Source: Distichodus sexfasciatus
Lineage: Eukaryota > Chordata > Actinopteri > Characiformes > Distichodontidae
Direction: 5' to 3'
DNA: 64,000 nt
Assembly: GCA_032718565.1 (NCBI GenBank)
Contig: JAVGVS010000291.1
Coordinates: forward strand, 61,001 to 125,000
Positions 10,545 to 21,735 of the stretch are shown here, piece after piece. The position numbers were made by a program, and so were the translations under genes. Under the pieces are notes generated by a model. That model was not told the origin of the DNA. It worked only from the letters and a program-made list of their open reading frames with translations, and made no database searches. The first letter of the stretch is position 1. Every line of letters begins with the position of its first letter.

Positions 10545-10800
10545 CACACACACACACACACACTCATACACATACACAGAAACACAAACCCACACACACT
10601 CGCACATCCACACTCACCCTCACCCACTCACACACACATTTATTCATTATTCAGTCACACACAAACTCACTTACTCACTCAGCCACACACACACACACAC
10701 ACACTCACACATGCATACAGTCACACATGCATACAGTCACATGCACACACACTTACTTACATGCACACAATACACTCACATGCATGCATACACACACACT
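10545..10800. repeat. CA-rich tract with CACACATGCATACAGT higher-order repeats
   Basis: CACACA runs with local tandem 'CACACATGCATACAGT' and 'CACTCAC' phrases. His/Thr-rich reading frames here are translations of the repeat. Confidence 0.9.
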
Positions 10801-10919
10801 CTCAAATCCGAACACATATTCAGCATTTAGTGACTTGCTGTATGTGACTTGTGTTAGCGTTCAGTTCCTATTCAGAGTTAAACTTTATAGAGAGCAAAAT
10901 CCTGCAGAACAGCCTTTAT

Positions 10920-11105
10920 CATCATCATCAGTTAGAGGGGGAGAAAGAAAATGAGAGAAACATAAAACAGAGACAGAGAGAGAGCATACGAAAAGGTGAG
11001 AGGGAGGGAGGGAAGGGAGGAGGGAGACAGAGAGAGGAAACAAAAATAAGAGAGACACAGAGAGAATAAGAGAGAAAGGAAAAAAGTCAGAAGTGAGAAT
11101 AAGAG
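10920..11105. repeat. Polypurine (GA/GGGA) tract
   Basis: Nearly all-purine plus strand: GAGAGA and GGGAGGGAGGG blocks. No gene. Confidence 0.85.
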
Positions 11106-11121
11106 AATTAAAGTTGAGTGT

Positions 11122-11590
11122 GTGTTTATATACCTCCACAGTTGGGACTTTGTTCAAGCTGAACTTCTCCCTTTAAAATCTCAGTCCCCATGATGTTATA
11201 TTCTCATAAAGTGTGTGTGTGTGTATGTGTATGTGTTGGTAAACCTCACGATATGGGGATTTTGTTAGATACCAACAACGTGGGGACATGTGCCAGTGTG
11301 GGGACGTAAAACCAAGTCCCCACAAAGTTAATCACTCTAACATACCCTTTGAAGTCCCCATAATGCTTATATCCTTAAAAATGTGTGTATACCATTTGTT
11401 GTGGGGACCCTTTTGGACCTTTTTACCTCCACAGTGGGGACTTTAACCTGATTGCACACTAATAAAGTGAGGATGTGTGTGATTTTGGGGACATAAAACC
11501 CACAATTTCTATTCAAGCTGAACTTCTCCCTTTAAAATATCAGTCCCCATAATGTCATATTCTTTAAAAAGTGTGTGTGTGTGTGTGTTA
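11122..11590 (+). repeat. GTGGGGAC repeat with internal direct duplication
   Basis: A 52-bp segment beginning TTCAAGCTGAACTTCTCCC occurs at 11152-11203 and again at 11512-11563 with few differences, each followed by TGTGTG runs. Between them are several GTGGGGAC phrases. It belongs to the same broad class as the repeats at 4224 and 27133. Confidence 0.7.
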
Positions 11591-11859
11591 GAGGGTTAGT
11601 CCTACAAACCGGGTGTGTAGAAGAGAGAGATTGTGGGATTAAGGGTGGGTTTAGTACTCTAAAATCATTTAGTACTGCACTAAATATAACTTGTCATGAA
11701 ACCATAGTATGCACACTGACAGAGGTGTGTGTGTCTGTGTGTGTGTAGGGATTAGAGGGCTATACCTGCAGAACTGAAAGATTAATCCCGTATTTAGAGC
11801 TGTCTGGTGGAAGCCATCCATGCTTAATCTGCAGGACAGGATTCAGTGCTTCACTTATC

Positions 11860-11863
11860 ATAC

Positions 11864-11895
<32 letters not shown>

Positions 11896-12600
11896 AACAC
11901 AATCCCACACAAACACACACATTTCTTTTCAAGTGTATTAGCTGTCGAATGTGTCTCGTCCCTGTATGATGTTATTCCATCTGCTTTTACATAGTGTATG
12001 TGTGGAGTGTACTGCATGTGCTGTGTAATCATGGACACACACACACAAATCTCAGGTGTTCCCCGTCTTTTAGGAATATTCAGATCCTCACACATACCTA
12101 ATAAATTGCCAACACACACACACACACATTACATGCAAATGCACACATGCAAAATCAGAATGCTTGAACAAAACATACGGGTGTTCATTGTGGGGACATT
12201 TTCTGTGTGTGTGTGTTTTAATCCCACAGCAATTTAAGCCCCACATTACAGACCACCCATTACATCCAGATGCCAGGATATAAATAAACTAGCACTTATA
12301 TGTTGTATGAACACACACACACACAGAAAATTTCCCCACAAAATGACAAATCACAAACAACCTAAAAGTGCACTCACACACAAACACACACACACACAGG
12401 TCTGAAACAAACAACCTCTGTATCCACATAGAGGGTGTGGGAAGTGTGTAATCATCATACACACACGAACACACACACACACACACACACTCTGTCTCAA
12501 GAGACACAACTGGAGTGGATATGAACTGTATTACCTGCAGCTCCCACTTAGCTGTCTGCAGGGCTTTACTGGAGTGTGTGTGTGTGTGTGTGCACGCTGT
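11860..12600. repeat. Cluster of CA/GT microsatellites
   Basis: At least six separate CA or GT runs (for example 11866-11891, 12114-12127, 12463-12490, 12574-12592) within 750 bp, separated by ordinary sequence. No gene seen. Confidence 0.85.
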
Positions 12601-14245
12601 CGCTGCTCTTCTGTTTGTGCACTCATTCTGCTCGTCTTCCACTTATTCATTTCTTGGTAAATCCCAGCCTCTCCAACTCCTATACTCCTTCAGGTGGAAA
12701 CACTCACATCCAGTAACAAACACAAGACACACTTGCCACACACGCTCATAACATAAAGTACACGAGAAGCGAGTGACATCATAAACACTGCCGGCCAATC
12801 TTCATCTGAAATCCCAAATTGTTTGGTTACCATAGAGATCCAACTCGGATGATGACGCCTTTAATTCAACATTTACAGCACAAATATAGTAACTTATGCC
12901 TCCTCTTTTGTGCAATCTTTTGCACAGAATTATATATTTGCCATTATATATTAACCAAATAGCTTAATCCCAAGTTAAAGAAAAAAATTGGTAAGTTAAT
13001 TGTTTAATTGCTTATATCTAATATTAAAACTTAATATGCATGAGAGTGTACATGCTAAAGTCTAATATTTACATGTACTGTACATGTTAAGTGGTAGAAA
13101 TGCATTTTTTATTTTGGTCACTCAATTGTCTGAAACTGAAATCAACCTGAAACTTGTTTTGTGTGAACACTGGGCCTGCAGGCCTCCCCTGAGAATAGAC
13201 AGTTGTACTTGTCATGGCAATTTTAAAATAAGAATTAATTGAAGTCATTAAGAAACACTGCTGACTCAGGTTGCTTTTGGCCACTCGGGTCCATGTTAAT
13301 TACATCTCGGTTTATAGCTTGGAGATGGACAGAGTCACAGAATCAGCTGCATCTGTTTTTATCTCTGACATTATAATGAACGCCTGACCGAAATTTAATT
13401 CTGGATCAGCACTTAGAGTTTACTTCGGGCAGACTACCTCATCACTGGACAGTGCAGACTGTGCAAGTTGTTTTGCTCACTACAGGACATTTACTTCCTG
13501 TAAATACTTCCTATTTATTTAGCAAATTGCACATTTTTTAAAATTCTTGTTAAGCCTTGAAAAGTTGTTGAGTGAACAGCTTTAAATGAAAATATATAAC
13601 AGTGACAAACAGTAAATGTGTGTCATCCCATAAACTGGTTGTGTGATGATGGCAAAGTCAATTTAGTGACAATCTACCGCCGGAAATCTGGATAGAGTGA
13701 GTGGAACTGTGAATCAACAGACTTTGTTTAAGCAGCTTTGGATTTGTGACATTCTGCTTAAACGGCTGAATTTCTTATAATGATAAATCCCTCGTGTGCC
13801 AGTTGTTCATAATTAGCACAGGTAAATGCCCCCCCAAATCTCCATAAAAATGCATGTGACACAAATTAGAATGTGAAGTTGACAGAAAATGTGTAAACCA
13901 CTGGATAAAGATTTGGAGCACAGAGCTACAGAAGACATCTTTTTAAGAAACGGTTTTGAAAGTGTTTTTGTTGTGCATATTTATTCTAAATGGTAAAATA
14001 ATTAAAATAATCCTCAACAAAGGTAAAAAAAAAATGTTTACAGTTACATAGTATTATATTATACAGCTGTTCAAAACCCAATTAGCCAATGTTTACCTAA
14101 GAGCCTAAAAATATTGTCAAAAACGAAAACCTTGATGAATGTCAGGTTCCTCACACAAAAAGTGGGTTTTAAGAACAAATTTCTTTTTAAGAACAGTGGG
14201 CCTAAGATTTGACATTTTCTTGCTAATAATCAAATGGCAAACATA
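12601..14245. other. No gene seen; non-repetitive looking
   Basis: No recognisable exon or repeat. The stretch 13780-13860, with 'GTTCATAATTAGCACAGG' and TAATTAGC-type words, has the look of non-coding regulatory DNA, but that is an impression only. Confidence 0.4.
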
Positions 14246-14253
14246 CTGTACAT

Positions 14254-14912
14254 TAGAGGTGTTGACATTAATTGCATATTCGATGCATCATGATGCAGAC
14301 GTGGGCGATTCTGCTTCGACAAAATGGTGGACCATAATCGATTATAATGGAGACTTTCAACCGGCTGTCCGCTGCCCCCTAGTGGTCCGCGGTGGAATTG
14401 CAGCTGGCCCATGACATGCAATCCAGTTTAACTACTAAAATCAATTTTTTAAAAATTATTCCTGGTTTCATTTTTTAAACATTTCCAGATGATTTGGACA
14501 TACGGTGGTGTTTGCTTTCTTTTTGTTGTCGTGGTGTGTGTGCCCTTCTGTTTTTATGTTCTAAGGGATGGCCTAATTGTATGTACCTGCTTTATTGGCT
14601 GGGATTGGAGCCTGGCCCTTTAAAAGGAGGCCGTCTACATCACCCGGGGCAAATCGGATGGATTTGGGGAGCAGGCTTTTCTTGATTTTCTTGAAAAATA
14701 CTGCCCACCCTTCCCTGTGTCGGTCCCTGGGACAGAAGCAGTTGAACACCCCTGAATTATGGCTGCACGAACTACGATCCATTGCCAATCTGCGTGCAAT
14801 GTGAAGTAATGGGCTGCATTGTGATGCATTGAGATGTCATATCGAATCAAATAGTTGACCTAATAATCGTATTTCAATCGAATTGTGAGACCAGTGAAGG
14901 TTCACACCTCTA
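14254..14912. mobile_element. hAT-type MITE (TAGAGGTGT family), copy A, intact
   Basis: Left end TAGAGGTGTTGAC, right end GTTCACACCTCTA. The 8-bp CTGTACAT is present unchanged at 14246-14253 and 14913-14920, a perfect target-site duplication. 659 bp, no transposase. Internal landmarks 'CTAGTGGTCCGCGG' and 'CAATCTGCGTGCAATGTGAA' recur in the truncated copy at 59505-59990. Confidence 0.95.
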
Positions 14913-15004
14913 CTGTACATATACTGGTTAGCAAATAATACTGAGTGTATTTTAAGGTAATATCTGACAAAGAGTACCACTGACATGTAGATAACCTCAG
15001 TGCA

Positions 15005-15115
15005 AGTTTTTTGGAGTGTATTACCCATCCAACAGTGGCAAGGAAAAACCTCCCTGTGTGATAAACAGGAAGAAAGCACTTTGAGATGAAGCAAGAGGCA
15101 GATCCAAAAGGACAG
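15005..15115 (+). repeat. Retroposon fragment ('GGAAGAAA..' part)
   Basis: 'CAACAGTGGCAAGGAAAAAC', 'ACAGGAAGAAAGC' and 'CATTCTCCTCTGAG' correspond to the inner part of the retroposon seen more fully at 40160-40500 and 42941-43356. Confidence 0.55.
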
Positions 15116-15580
15116 CATTCTCCTCTGAGCCAACGCTGGGTTGAGCTCATGCATTCAAAGTGTGTATATAAGTGTGTGTGCGCTTGTATAACAAAAGATT
15201 TATTTATTAGATGTTCCATTAAGGTTCATGGGGTCACTGCAAGCTCCAGGTAACAAGGCCTCTGCAGGACCCTGAAGATCATGGAGAATTGCATGAGTTC
15301 CTGCGAATTCCAAGTGATCATAGGAAATCCGACATGGAGTCCTGTCAGAGTCTGCAGGAATTCTGGGGATAAAACTTCTCTGCAGGTCCGGCATGGAAAG
15401 CCAAGGGAAAAAAACGTGGGTCTGAGTCCTTACCTGAGTCCAAACTCCAGAAAACTATAGGTGCATAAATTGAGACACATAGGTGTTGAGAATTTGTAGA
15501 ATGCACAGCAGAATATAAGGTGCACATAGTAGTAATATTCACATTTACAGCATTAAGTAGACGTTCTTACACAGATCTGT
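15116..15580. other. No gene seen; possibly retroposon-derived
   Basis: No coding motif. A minus-strand frame of 64 codons (15200-15394) has no recognisable domain. Confidence 0.35.
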
Positions 15581-15690
15581 TCAATTCTATTTGTGTTTGA
15601 ATTCTGTTTTTTTGCAGCAGACATTGTCACAAAGCAGCTTTACAAATCAAGTCATATTTATTGTCACATCACTTAATTTAAGCTAAGGTT
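15581..15690 (+). repeat. Retroposon fragments ('ACATTGTCACAAAGC', 'TTTATTGTCACATCAC')
   Basis: 'CAGACATTGTCACAAAGCAG' plus 'CTTTACA' matches the otophysan retroposon. It is followed directly by 'CATATTTATTGTCACATC', resembling the 3' tail of a different retroposon seen at 18463 and 25926. Confidence 0.6.
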
Positions 15691-15924
15691 GTGCATATGA
15701 TATGTAAAATAAGATATGTACTACATTTACATAGTGGGTATTAAGCAAAGTATGTCAAACGTGCAAATACTGCTGTAATGTTGCTAAATATGCAGCTGTA
15801 ATATAAATTTTGGCTTTAATATAAATATTAAGAGTTTAAATTAACATTTTAACAAAAATAAAGGGTGTAAGATTAGGGTCAATGACTAAGCAGAGTTCGG
15901 CATCCTAACAACTTGGTGCAAAAT

Positions 15925-16505
15925 TAAAGGTCCCATATTACGGAAAAAATGACTTTTTCTAATTTTACTTTTTCACACTTTTTACAGACTCTAAAAACAC
16001 TGTAAGCTTGATTTAAAAAATTGTGAATTGTGTTAGTATTAATTTACGAATGTCAGAAATTGTGTGCTTAAACAAGCCGTTTAGATTTCTCTCCTACTTC
16101 TACGTCACAGTAGGGTACATTTGAATAACTCCACCCTCTTATCTGAGAAGCTCTGCCCACCAGGTCGAACTGCTAGCGCTTCCTGATCCGCCATGTTTTC
16201 TTGCAAGCGCTAGTGTAGGAATCACGATGAAGAAGTCTAGCGGCGGAGTGTTGTGTTGAACATGTATGGCTGTATGGATGGTCTGTTAGCAGCAGCCGTG
16301 ATTATTTTCACGTGAGGTAAACTCTCGCCGTGCTGTATACACCCCAGTTCCGGAGTGGGACGTGTGTGGGCAGCAGCGGCTCATTTGCATTTAGGAATAC
16401 TAATGAGAAACAGCCTGTTCTGAAAGGGAGTGAAGTGGAGGAGTAAGAAGCAGGTGAAAATGTCTAATCTGAGAGGTATTTACAGCAAACTACTTCAATT
16501 CTGTA
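15925..16505. mobile_element. Teleost MITE beginning AAAGGTCCCATATTA, right end lost
   Basis: Starts 'AAAGGTCCCATATTACGG' followed by 'TGACTTTTTCTAATTTT', a terminal sequence I know from many fish MITEs. The interior includes 'GTAGGGTACATTTGAATAAC' and 'CATTTGCATTTAGGAATAC'. The matching right terminus is absent; the sequence runs into a SINE at 16506. Superfamily not determined. Confidence 0.55.
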
Positions 16506-16761
16506 GGGCAGTTAGAGTAACGGTAGGGTAACAGTTAGGGTGTTTACCCATGATCGGAAGTTTGAATCCTGGACCAGTAAAGGTAACACCGAGCTACTCA
16601 TGAGCAAGGTAACATCCCAAAGCTCTGCTCCCCGAGCCCTGCCCATGTTAGCTGCCCACTGCTCCTTCACAGATGAGTCAAATGCAGAGGTCACATTTCA
16701 CTGTGGTGCACTCTGTGCTGTGCTGTGGTGTGTTCACAATGACAAATCACTCACTTTCACT
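16506..16761 (+). mobile_element. tRNA-derived SINE (family A), near full length
   Basis: Complete order of family parts: head with a short insertion ('GAGTAACGGTAGGGTAAC' before 'AGTTAGGGTG'), B box as GTTTGAATCC, 'CTCATGAGCAAGGTAAC', 'CTGCCCACTGCTCCTTCAC', 'ATGCAGAGGTCACATTTC' and the terminal TCACTTTCAC. The doubled 'GGTAGGGTAACAGTTAGGGTG' inside the A-box region shows a small local duplication. Confidence 0.92.
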
Positions 16762-16777
16762 TACATGTAAGAAAGGA

Positions 16778-17072
16778 CAGACCCTCCACAATTTCACAAT
16801 CTCACTGCAATTTTGACCAATTTCCGCAACCTTTCCGCAATTTTTGACCAATCATTGTCATTTCCCGCAGCAAACTCACTTCCTTATTATGTTTAGAGCT
16901 TAGAAACGTGTGTGATAAAATTGCCTCACATTTACCTTCAAAAATAAGTAAATGATTAATGGTTAATAAAATTAATAGTGGTTTTGTTCCCTTCATTTGA
17001 ATTAACTGTTAAAGAATCATTACAAAGGGGGGCAAAATCACAAATTTTTCTTGCGAAGTGCTGGAGGGACTG
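16778..17072 (+). mobile_element. DNA transposon with CAGACCCTCC ends, internally deleted
   Basis: Left CAGACCCTCC, right GGAGGGACTG, with the landmarks 'CATTTACCTTCAAAAATAA' and 'AATAGTGGTTTTGTTCCC'. The heptamer GAAAGGA lies immediately left (16771-16777) and again at the right edge (17072-17078, overlapping the terminal G), consistent with a target-site duplication. Shorter than the 39179-39637 copy by loss of several internal segments. Confidence 0.85.
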
Positions 17073-17079
17073 AAAGGAG

Positions 17080-17999
17080 AACAACATGACATAACTTCTA
17101 TATATTCACATTTAATTTGCATGCTTTGAAGTGTGAAAACTTAGATTTCAGTTCTTGTACATTGATGCAAGATGCAAGATTAATAATTTCCCTACATTAA
17201 TATGGTGTTGCATGCACATATTGCGTATACATAAATGCAATTGCAGTAATATAAAATAGCAAAAAAATTGGAAACATTTAATTGTATTGATTCAATCACA
17301 AAAATCATGAAAATTTCGTGTATTTTTGTTAATAAATTTAGTAAGTATATAGACCTATTTTGTGTTGCTACATCTAGAAAATATGTATCCTGAAGGGAGC
17401 CCACAACATGATTGCTGTGATCTAAAAGCTTTTTACAAGTTTTCTTTTCAATAACCAGTCAACAGTAAGCTTTTAGTTTAGTGATATCCTCAAAAAGGCA
17501 TAAACAGTAAATATTTTATTTATTTTAATATTTGATGAGTGTGTGTGTATGTGTCTAGGTGCACGTGTGCATGTTTGCGTGTCTGTGTGTGTGTGCCCTT
17601 CGGCAATGCCATTATCTGAAACCCTGCTGCACTTCGTCAACTGTCTGGATCTCAAGAGACTTCCTCTCTCGCTCTCTGTCCATCTTTCTCTCTATTTTTT
17701 GCTCTGTCTCTTCTTCTCTTCATTTCTCTCTCCCTCTTTCCTATGCCAGCTCTCACCTATTAAATGGTGTATGAACTCACTTCGGCCTTGACAACTTTAA
17801 AGCCACTTTAAGACCATATGCGCTTATTCAGCAAAATGCTAAACCGCCACCACAGACATCATTTCAGATAGTCTCAAGAGAGGGAAGGATGAGAAACTTT
17901 GGTTTAACATCAACATTGTTGTATAAAGAGTTTTTTGCAGAATGAGACACAGAAGTTCACAGAGTTGCTCTGCTCCTTCAAAAATGGAACAAACGTACA
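17080..17999. other. No gene seen; GT- and CT-rich patch
   Basis: AT-rich to about 17530, then GT-rich (17541-17600) and CT-rich (17660-17745) low-complexity sequence. No exon recognised. Confidence 0.5.
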
Positions 18000-18080
18000 G
18001 GTTCCAGTTCCATTTGTGATGCCCTGTGAGTGTTGCTGAGGTGTGTTCATAGTAACAAATGATAACTTTCATTTTCACAA
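18000..18080 (+). mobile_element. SINE family A, 3' tail remnant
   Basis: 'GTGTTGCTGAGGTGTGTTCA' and 'TAACAAATGATAACTTTCAT' match the end of family A. The head and body are missing. Confidence 0.5.
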
Positions 18081-18104
18081 ATCAAGCACAATAGATATAT
18101 GTAT

Positions 18105-18243
18105 ATTACGTACCTGGCAAGGGTGATACCGTGATCAAGAAGGTGGTTTGCCCAGGGAACGGTTTAGCCATTGCACTCATGTTGAGTGACCCCTGTAAAT
18201 TCCCCAAATTCAAGATTCTCGACTGCATTATTTGTGGTAACGT
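18105..18243 (+). pseudogene. U1 snRNA pseudogene, 3'-truncated
   Basis: About 135 nt follow vertebrate U1 snRNA in order. The 5' end is ATTACGTACCTGGCA-like instead of ATACTTACCTGGCA. Stem-loop I follows with GATCAAGAAGG (U1-70K loop, one change), then GTGGTTTGCCCAGGG, the U1A-binding loop ATTGCACTC, GTGACCCCTG, TTCCCCAAAT, CTCGACTGCAT and an Sm-like TATTTGTGGTAA. Stem-loop IV is replaced by a C-run. The 5' splice-site-recognition bases are altered, the stem-loop III pairing is lost, and I see no PSE upstream, where SINE tail lies instead. It is therefore a dead copy. Confidence 0.9.
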
Positions 18244-18288
18244 TCTCCCCCCCCCCCGAAATTTTAGGGGTCAGTTGGTAGTGTAATG

Positions 18289-18462
18289 CAGAGGTATTCA
18301 ATTCCTGTCTTGGAGGGTCAATATCCTGCAGGTTTGCCATCCTACTAGATTTTAGAACCTTCACACCTGGTCTCGGGTAGAGAAAAACCAGAAGAGACTG
18401 ATCAGGTAAGATGGAAAACCTGGAGGACACCGGCCCTCCAGAACTGGAATTGAATACCCCTG
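18289..18462. mobile_element. Small palindromic MITE (CAGGGGTATTCAATTCC ends)
   Basis: Left CAGAGGTATTCAATTCC..GGAGGGTC and right ..GGCCCTCCAG..GGAATTGAATACCCCTG are inverted repeats about 30 bp long. CAGGGG-type termini are typical of hAT elements. No matching 8-bp flank found. It lies next to 22 bp resembling a SINE-A head (18267-18288), which it may have interrupted. Confidence 0.75.
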
Positions 18463-18645
18463 GTCAAAGTCAAAGTAAATTTAATTGTCATCTCTGCTAT
18501 ATACTGTACAAGTTTACAGAGAGACTAGACATCATGGCTCCAGCTTTAACAGTGCAAACAACAAAGAACAAGGTACAATGTCTAATGGGTAGGGAGTTAG
18601 CCCCGTGTTTGGAAGGTTTGAAGGACAAACTTGTATAGTCCTTCA
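18463..18645 (-). repeat. Retroposon 3' tail (GTCAAAGTCAA..TTATTGTCATC), minus
   Basis: 'GTCAAAGTCAAAGTAAATTT', 'TTGTCATCTCTGCTATATAC' and 'AGTGCAAACAACAAAGAACA' recur at 25926-26110. Read in reverse, it is the 3' end of a retroposon with a TTGACTTTGAC terminus; plus-strand copies occur at 30780-30885 and 37070-37198. Confidence 0.75.
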
Positions 18646-18789
18646 ACAGATCTCTGGACATCTTTCTAAAAGAGTAGGAGTGGAAGCCTGGTGTCCTACT
18701 AGACTCTACACCACCACAACTCTTTTCAAATCTGACCTCCTAATTCTCCCTCTTCTCTAACTGGTGAACTCTCTCCTGCCCTTCAGAAT

Positions 18790-19259
18790 CTTAGCTCCTG
18801 TTTGGTGAGTGAACTGGTAACATAACACTATGTTAGTTAGTTGCTAGAGTACTATGCTTTTGGGGAACGCACACCAGATTCGGCTGTATGGTTCTAGCTC
18901 TAGCTCATGAATGTTTGTGCTTCGCGCTGCACTACTGATTCGACTGACACAAGTCCCATAGTCTACAAAGAGGATTCAACTCTGTAGGAAGTTCTAAGGA
19001 TCCCTTATTTGACTGTGGTGCAAACGAACTGTAAGTTATGAGATTTTTAGCAGCTATACTTGCTACTATGGCTGCGTTGATCTTTTAATGAGTTTGAAAT
19101 GATTATAAGAGGTATGTACGTGATGGGGTTTATATTTTAGTCATGGTGTAGTTAGGACTTGATGGATTTGGGTTAATGGAGACCTAAAATTCATGGCTTG
19201 TGAGTTATTTGATTAGTCCGGTTGATTAACCCTGGTATGTCATGAATTGCCCAGCTCTA
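18790..19259. mobile_element. hAT-type MITE (TAGAGCTGGGC family), left end lost
   Basis: Ends 'GAATTGCCCAGCTCTA' at 19259 and matches, in reverse orientation, the intact copy at 38289-38938 through landmarks such as 'CGAACTGTAAGTTATGAGAT', 'GATCCCTTATTTGACTGTGG' and 'TTTATATTTTAGTCATGG'. The far terminus is degraded. Confidence 0.85.
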
Positions 19260-19309
19260 GATTTCATGCATCCAATCTCGTCTTGAAGACGTGAGATTCT
19301 ATCTCAAGC

Positions 19310-19519
19310 GCTGCCACTAAAGCTAAGATGTGATTTCCCTCCATCTTGTCGGCTAAACTAGCAATCTCAAAGAAACACGTTGAAATAGGAATGAACGTGG
19401 AAGTGCCCAATGTCACTTTTCGTAACTTAGCAACAACGAGCGCAGAGACAAAGTGCTCTGGAAGTGAGGTTTTGAGTGCTCTCAGCAGGAAAAAACACGT
19501 TTGGTGGACACAGGCCCTG
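19310..19519. mobile_element. Harbinger-like MITE remnant (GGCCCTGTGTCCACCAAA ends)
   Basis: 'TTTGGTGGACACAGGCCCTG' closes the copy at 19519. 'TGAGGTTTTGAGTGCTCTCA' and 'CTTAGCAACAACGAGCG' match the reverse complement of the copies at 37003-37666 and 41762-42353. The left end is not preserved. Confidence 0.7.
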
Positions 19520-20131
19520 AAACAAGTAGAAACTGGTTACCTAGCAGCTCTTGATTTCTGTATCTTTGATTTCTTTACTTCCTGATGCTACTCTGATATA
19601 GCCACATTTAAATATGAATGTCCACTCCGGAAGAAACTTTTAGGAAGTCTTTACCTACTCAATTGTTCTGTTTCTGGAAGACATATCAGTCATGTAGAAC
19701 ACTCTGGATAAGAGCCAAATGTCATAAATGTGAAACTAAATAAATGAGTACCTATACAGAACCAGACTCATCTATCCTTGTCACTGGCATTATTATGTCT
19801 ATTGAACCCAAAAATTAATTTTAGACCAGCACTTACATTTCCACTCAAATTTTCACTTTCCCTCACGCAGACTGAGCCGACTTCATCAGCCGACATCGCT
19901 GGGCTGTGAGACACGCTGAATATCAGCTATGCTTCTCTCTTTGAAGGAATGATAACACTGTGCAAATTAGTCTGAAAGCAAAATATAAAGCTTTAAAGTT
20001 CAGAGCAAAGAGAGCAAAAGCACAGAGCATAGTTAATATCAACTGTTGTGCTGTTAATAGAAAGCAAAATACACATGCACACACACACACTGAGTCACAT
20101 CTTGCTGTCTATATGAGTCACTTTCACTGGG
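19520..20131. other. No gene seen
   Basis: No exon or clear repeat; a short CA run near 20072-20090. Confidence 0.45.
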
Positions 20132-20225
20132 AATCATAATAATTAGATCTTAAGAATACAGCTAAACCTAACCTTCACCTTAGTAACCAAACGCAAACCT
20201 CTACATGTTTTTGTGCTTTTTCTAA
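20132..20225 (-). repeat. Partial GTGGGGAC-class repeat, minus
   Basis: 'AGCTAAACCTAACCTTCACC' and 'TTAGTAACCAAACGCAAACC' are the reverse complement of the GGTTTGC../GGTTACTGAGGTTAAGG core of the repeats at 4224 and 27133. Confidence 0.55.
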
Positions 20226-20264
20226 TCAAATCTAGGGTTTTTTATAAAACATTTTCAAATTTAT

Positions 20265-20350
20265 GAGTGCTTTATTGTCAAAACTAATATCTACAGTACC
20301 AGTGCACAATGTATTGCAATAGAATTTCACTGTGGCCTCCGTGCTCTGGA
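20265..20350 (-). repeat. 'TTTATTGTC..AATTTCACTG' retroposon tail fragment
   Basis: 'GCTTTATTGTCAAAACTAAT' and 'GCAATAGAATTTCACTGTGG' resemble the 3' end of fish LINE/SINE retroposons read in reverse. Confidence 0.5.
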
Positions 20351-20606
20351 TGGGATTAAATGAATAAAACAAGGAAATGAATAAAAGGAATAAAACAAGA
20401 CATTACACATAAATAAATAAATCTAAATAATAAGAGGCAAACAAAGGCCTGACAGAGAGTCGAACCTGGGTTGTGGTTATCACAAAAAAAACAGAAAAAA
20501 CTGACTTTTCCTACCATTTATGGCACAATCAGGAACTCACAAATTCTATTTATCTGCACACAAAATATTTACATGTGTATTTTTGCCTGCATTATGTACT
20601 CCAAAC

Positions 20607-21284
20607 TAGGGCTGCAACAACTAATCGATTAAATCTAATAAAATCGACTATTAAGAAAGTTGGCAACTAATTAAATTATCGATTAGTTGAGTCTACGTTA
20701 TTATACACATACGTACAGTGGCTACACCCTAATGTGGAGGCAGTAAGCTGACCAAAGCTGCAGTATCAGTGAAGCAGCATTAGGCTGGATGCCGACCGCC
20801 ATAAAAGAAAAATAAGAAGGAGATGAGAACCAGTGCTGTGTCTTGCCGCCACCAAAAATTCAAGTAATTGCATAGAGACGCCTGAATTACATTTTTCAAC
20901 AGCCAGCATTCTACTCAAAATACAGCCATTTACTTGATTTTTTCAGTGATTATTCCAATGCATGTCCACCGCATTATTGTGAAGCGACTCTCATGCTGAA
21001 CGTCGTCTTGCGCAAAAATGTAGTTCTTTCCCAGAAATGAATCAAAAATGAGTTATAGGCCAAAATGAGTCCAAATTGGATAAAAAATGGCCACAATTTC
21101 AATATTTCCTCATTTGTAATTAGTCAGAAAATGGTAAAGAGTAAAAAATAAATATAGAACAATAGAAACAGACAGTTTGGTTTATTAAAAAATGCTGGAA
21201 AATGATTTTTTTTCTTCTTTTTATCCAATTACTAATAGATTAATTGAAAAAAAATAATCAAAATAATCCCTATTTGCAGCCCTA
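20607..21284. mobile_element. hAT-type MITE (TAGGGCTGCAAC family), intact
   Basis: Left TAGGGCTGCAACAACTAATCG, right TTTGCAGCCCTA, with ATCGATTA-type words just inside each end. The 8-bp flanks CTCCAAAC (20599-20606) and CTCCAATC (21285-21292) agree at 7 of 8. 678 bp, no transposase. A partial copy lies at 60829-61091. Confidence 0.9.
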
Positions 21285-21735
21285 CTCCAATCCTTTTCCA
21301 AAAGACAAAATCTCTCGTGATTGATTATATTATATTTGGGTCATAGCATATGCCAGCACAGCACAGACGGCGGGTGCAAAAATCTCTGGTGGACTTCCAA
21401 ACCTTGAAACACTCATATAAATGCAGCACCATGTCAGTGTCACGGCTGCGTTGTACGTGTTTCATTATCTCTAAAATATCCCATCAGCAGCGGAGTGTGA
21501 AAAGAAGCTGACCGTTGATGAACGGGTTAAGGGGTGACTAGCAAATTGCGGCCGGCCGTGGTGTACATAATTAAACGGTGAGAGAGTCTAGCTACATGGT
21601 AGGGGTTACTAATAAATTGGATGGTGGCTGTGGTTTCAGCTACAGTGTGCTCGAAGACTTGTAAAAATAAACACAGACCACATTGATTATGCAGGGTACT
21701 CTGGTCTATCAGTTAAACTGAAAAACAAAATGTAA

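Noticed and set aside
10459..10847. Plus-strand His/Thr-rich frames of more than 110 codons
   Set aside because: Translations of a CA repeat in different frames.
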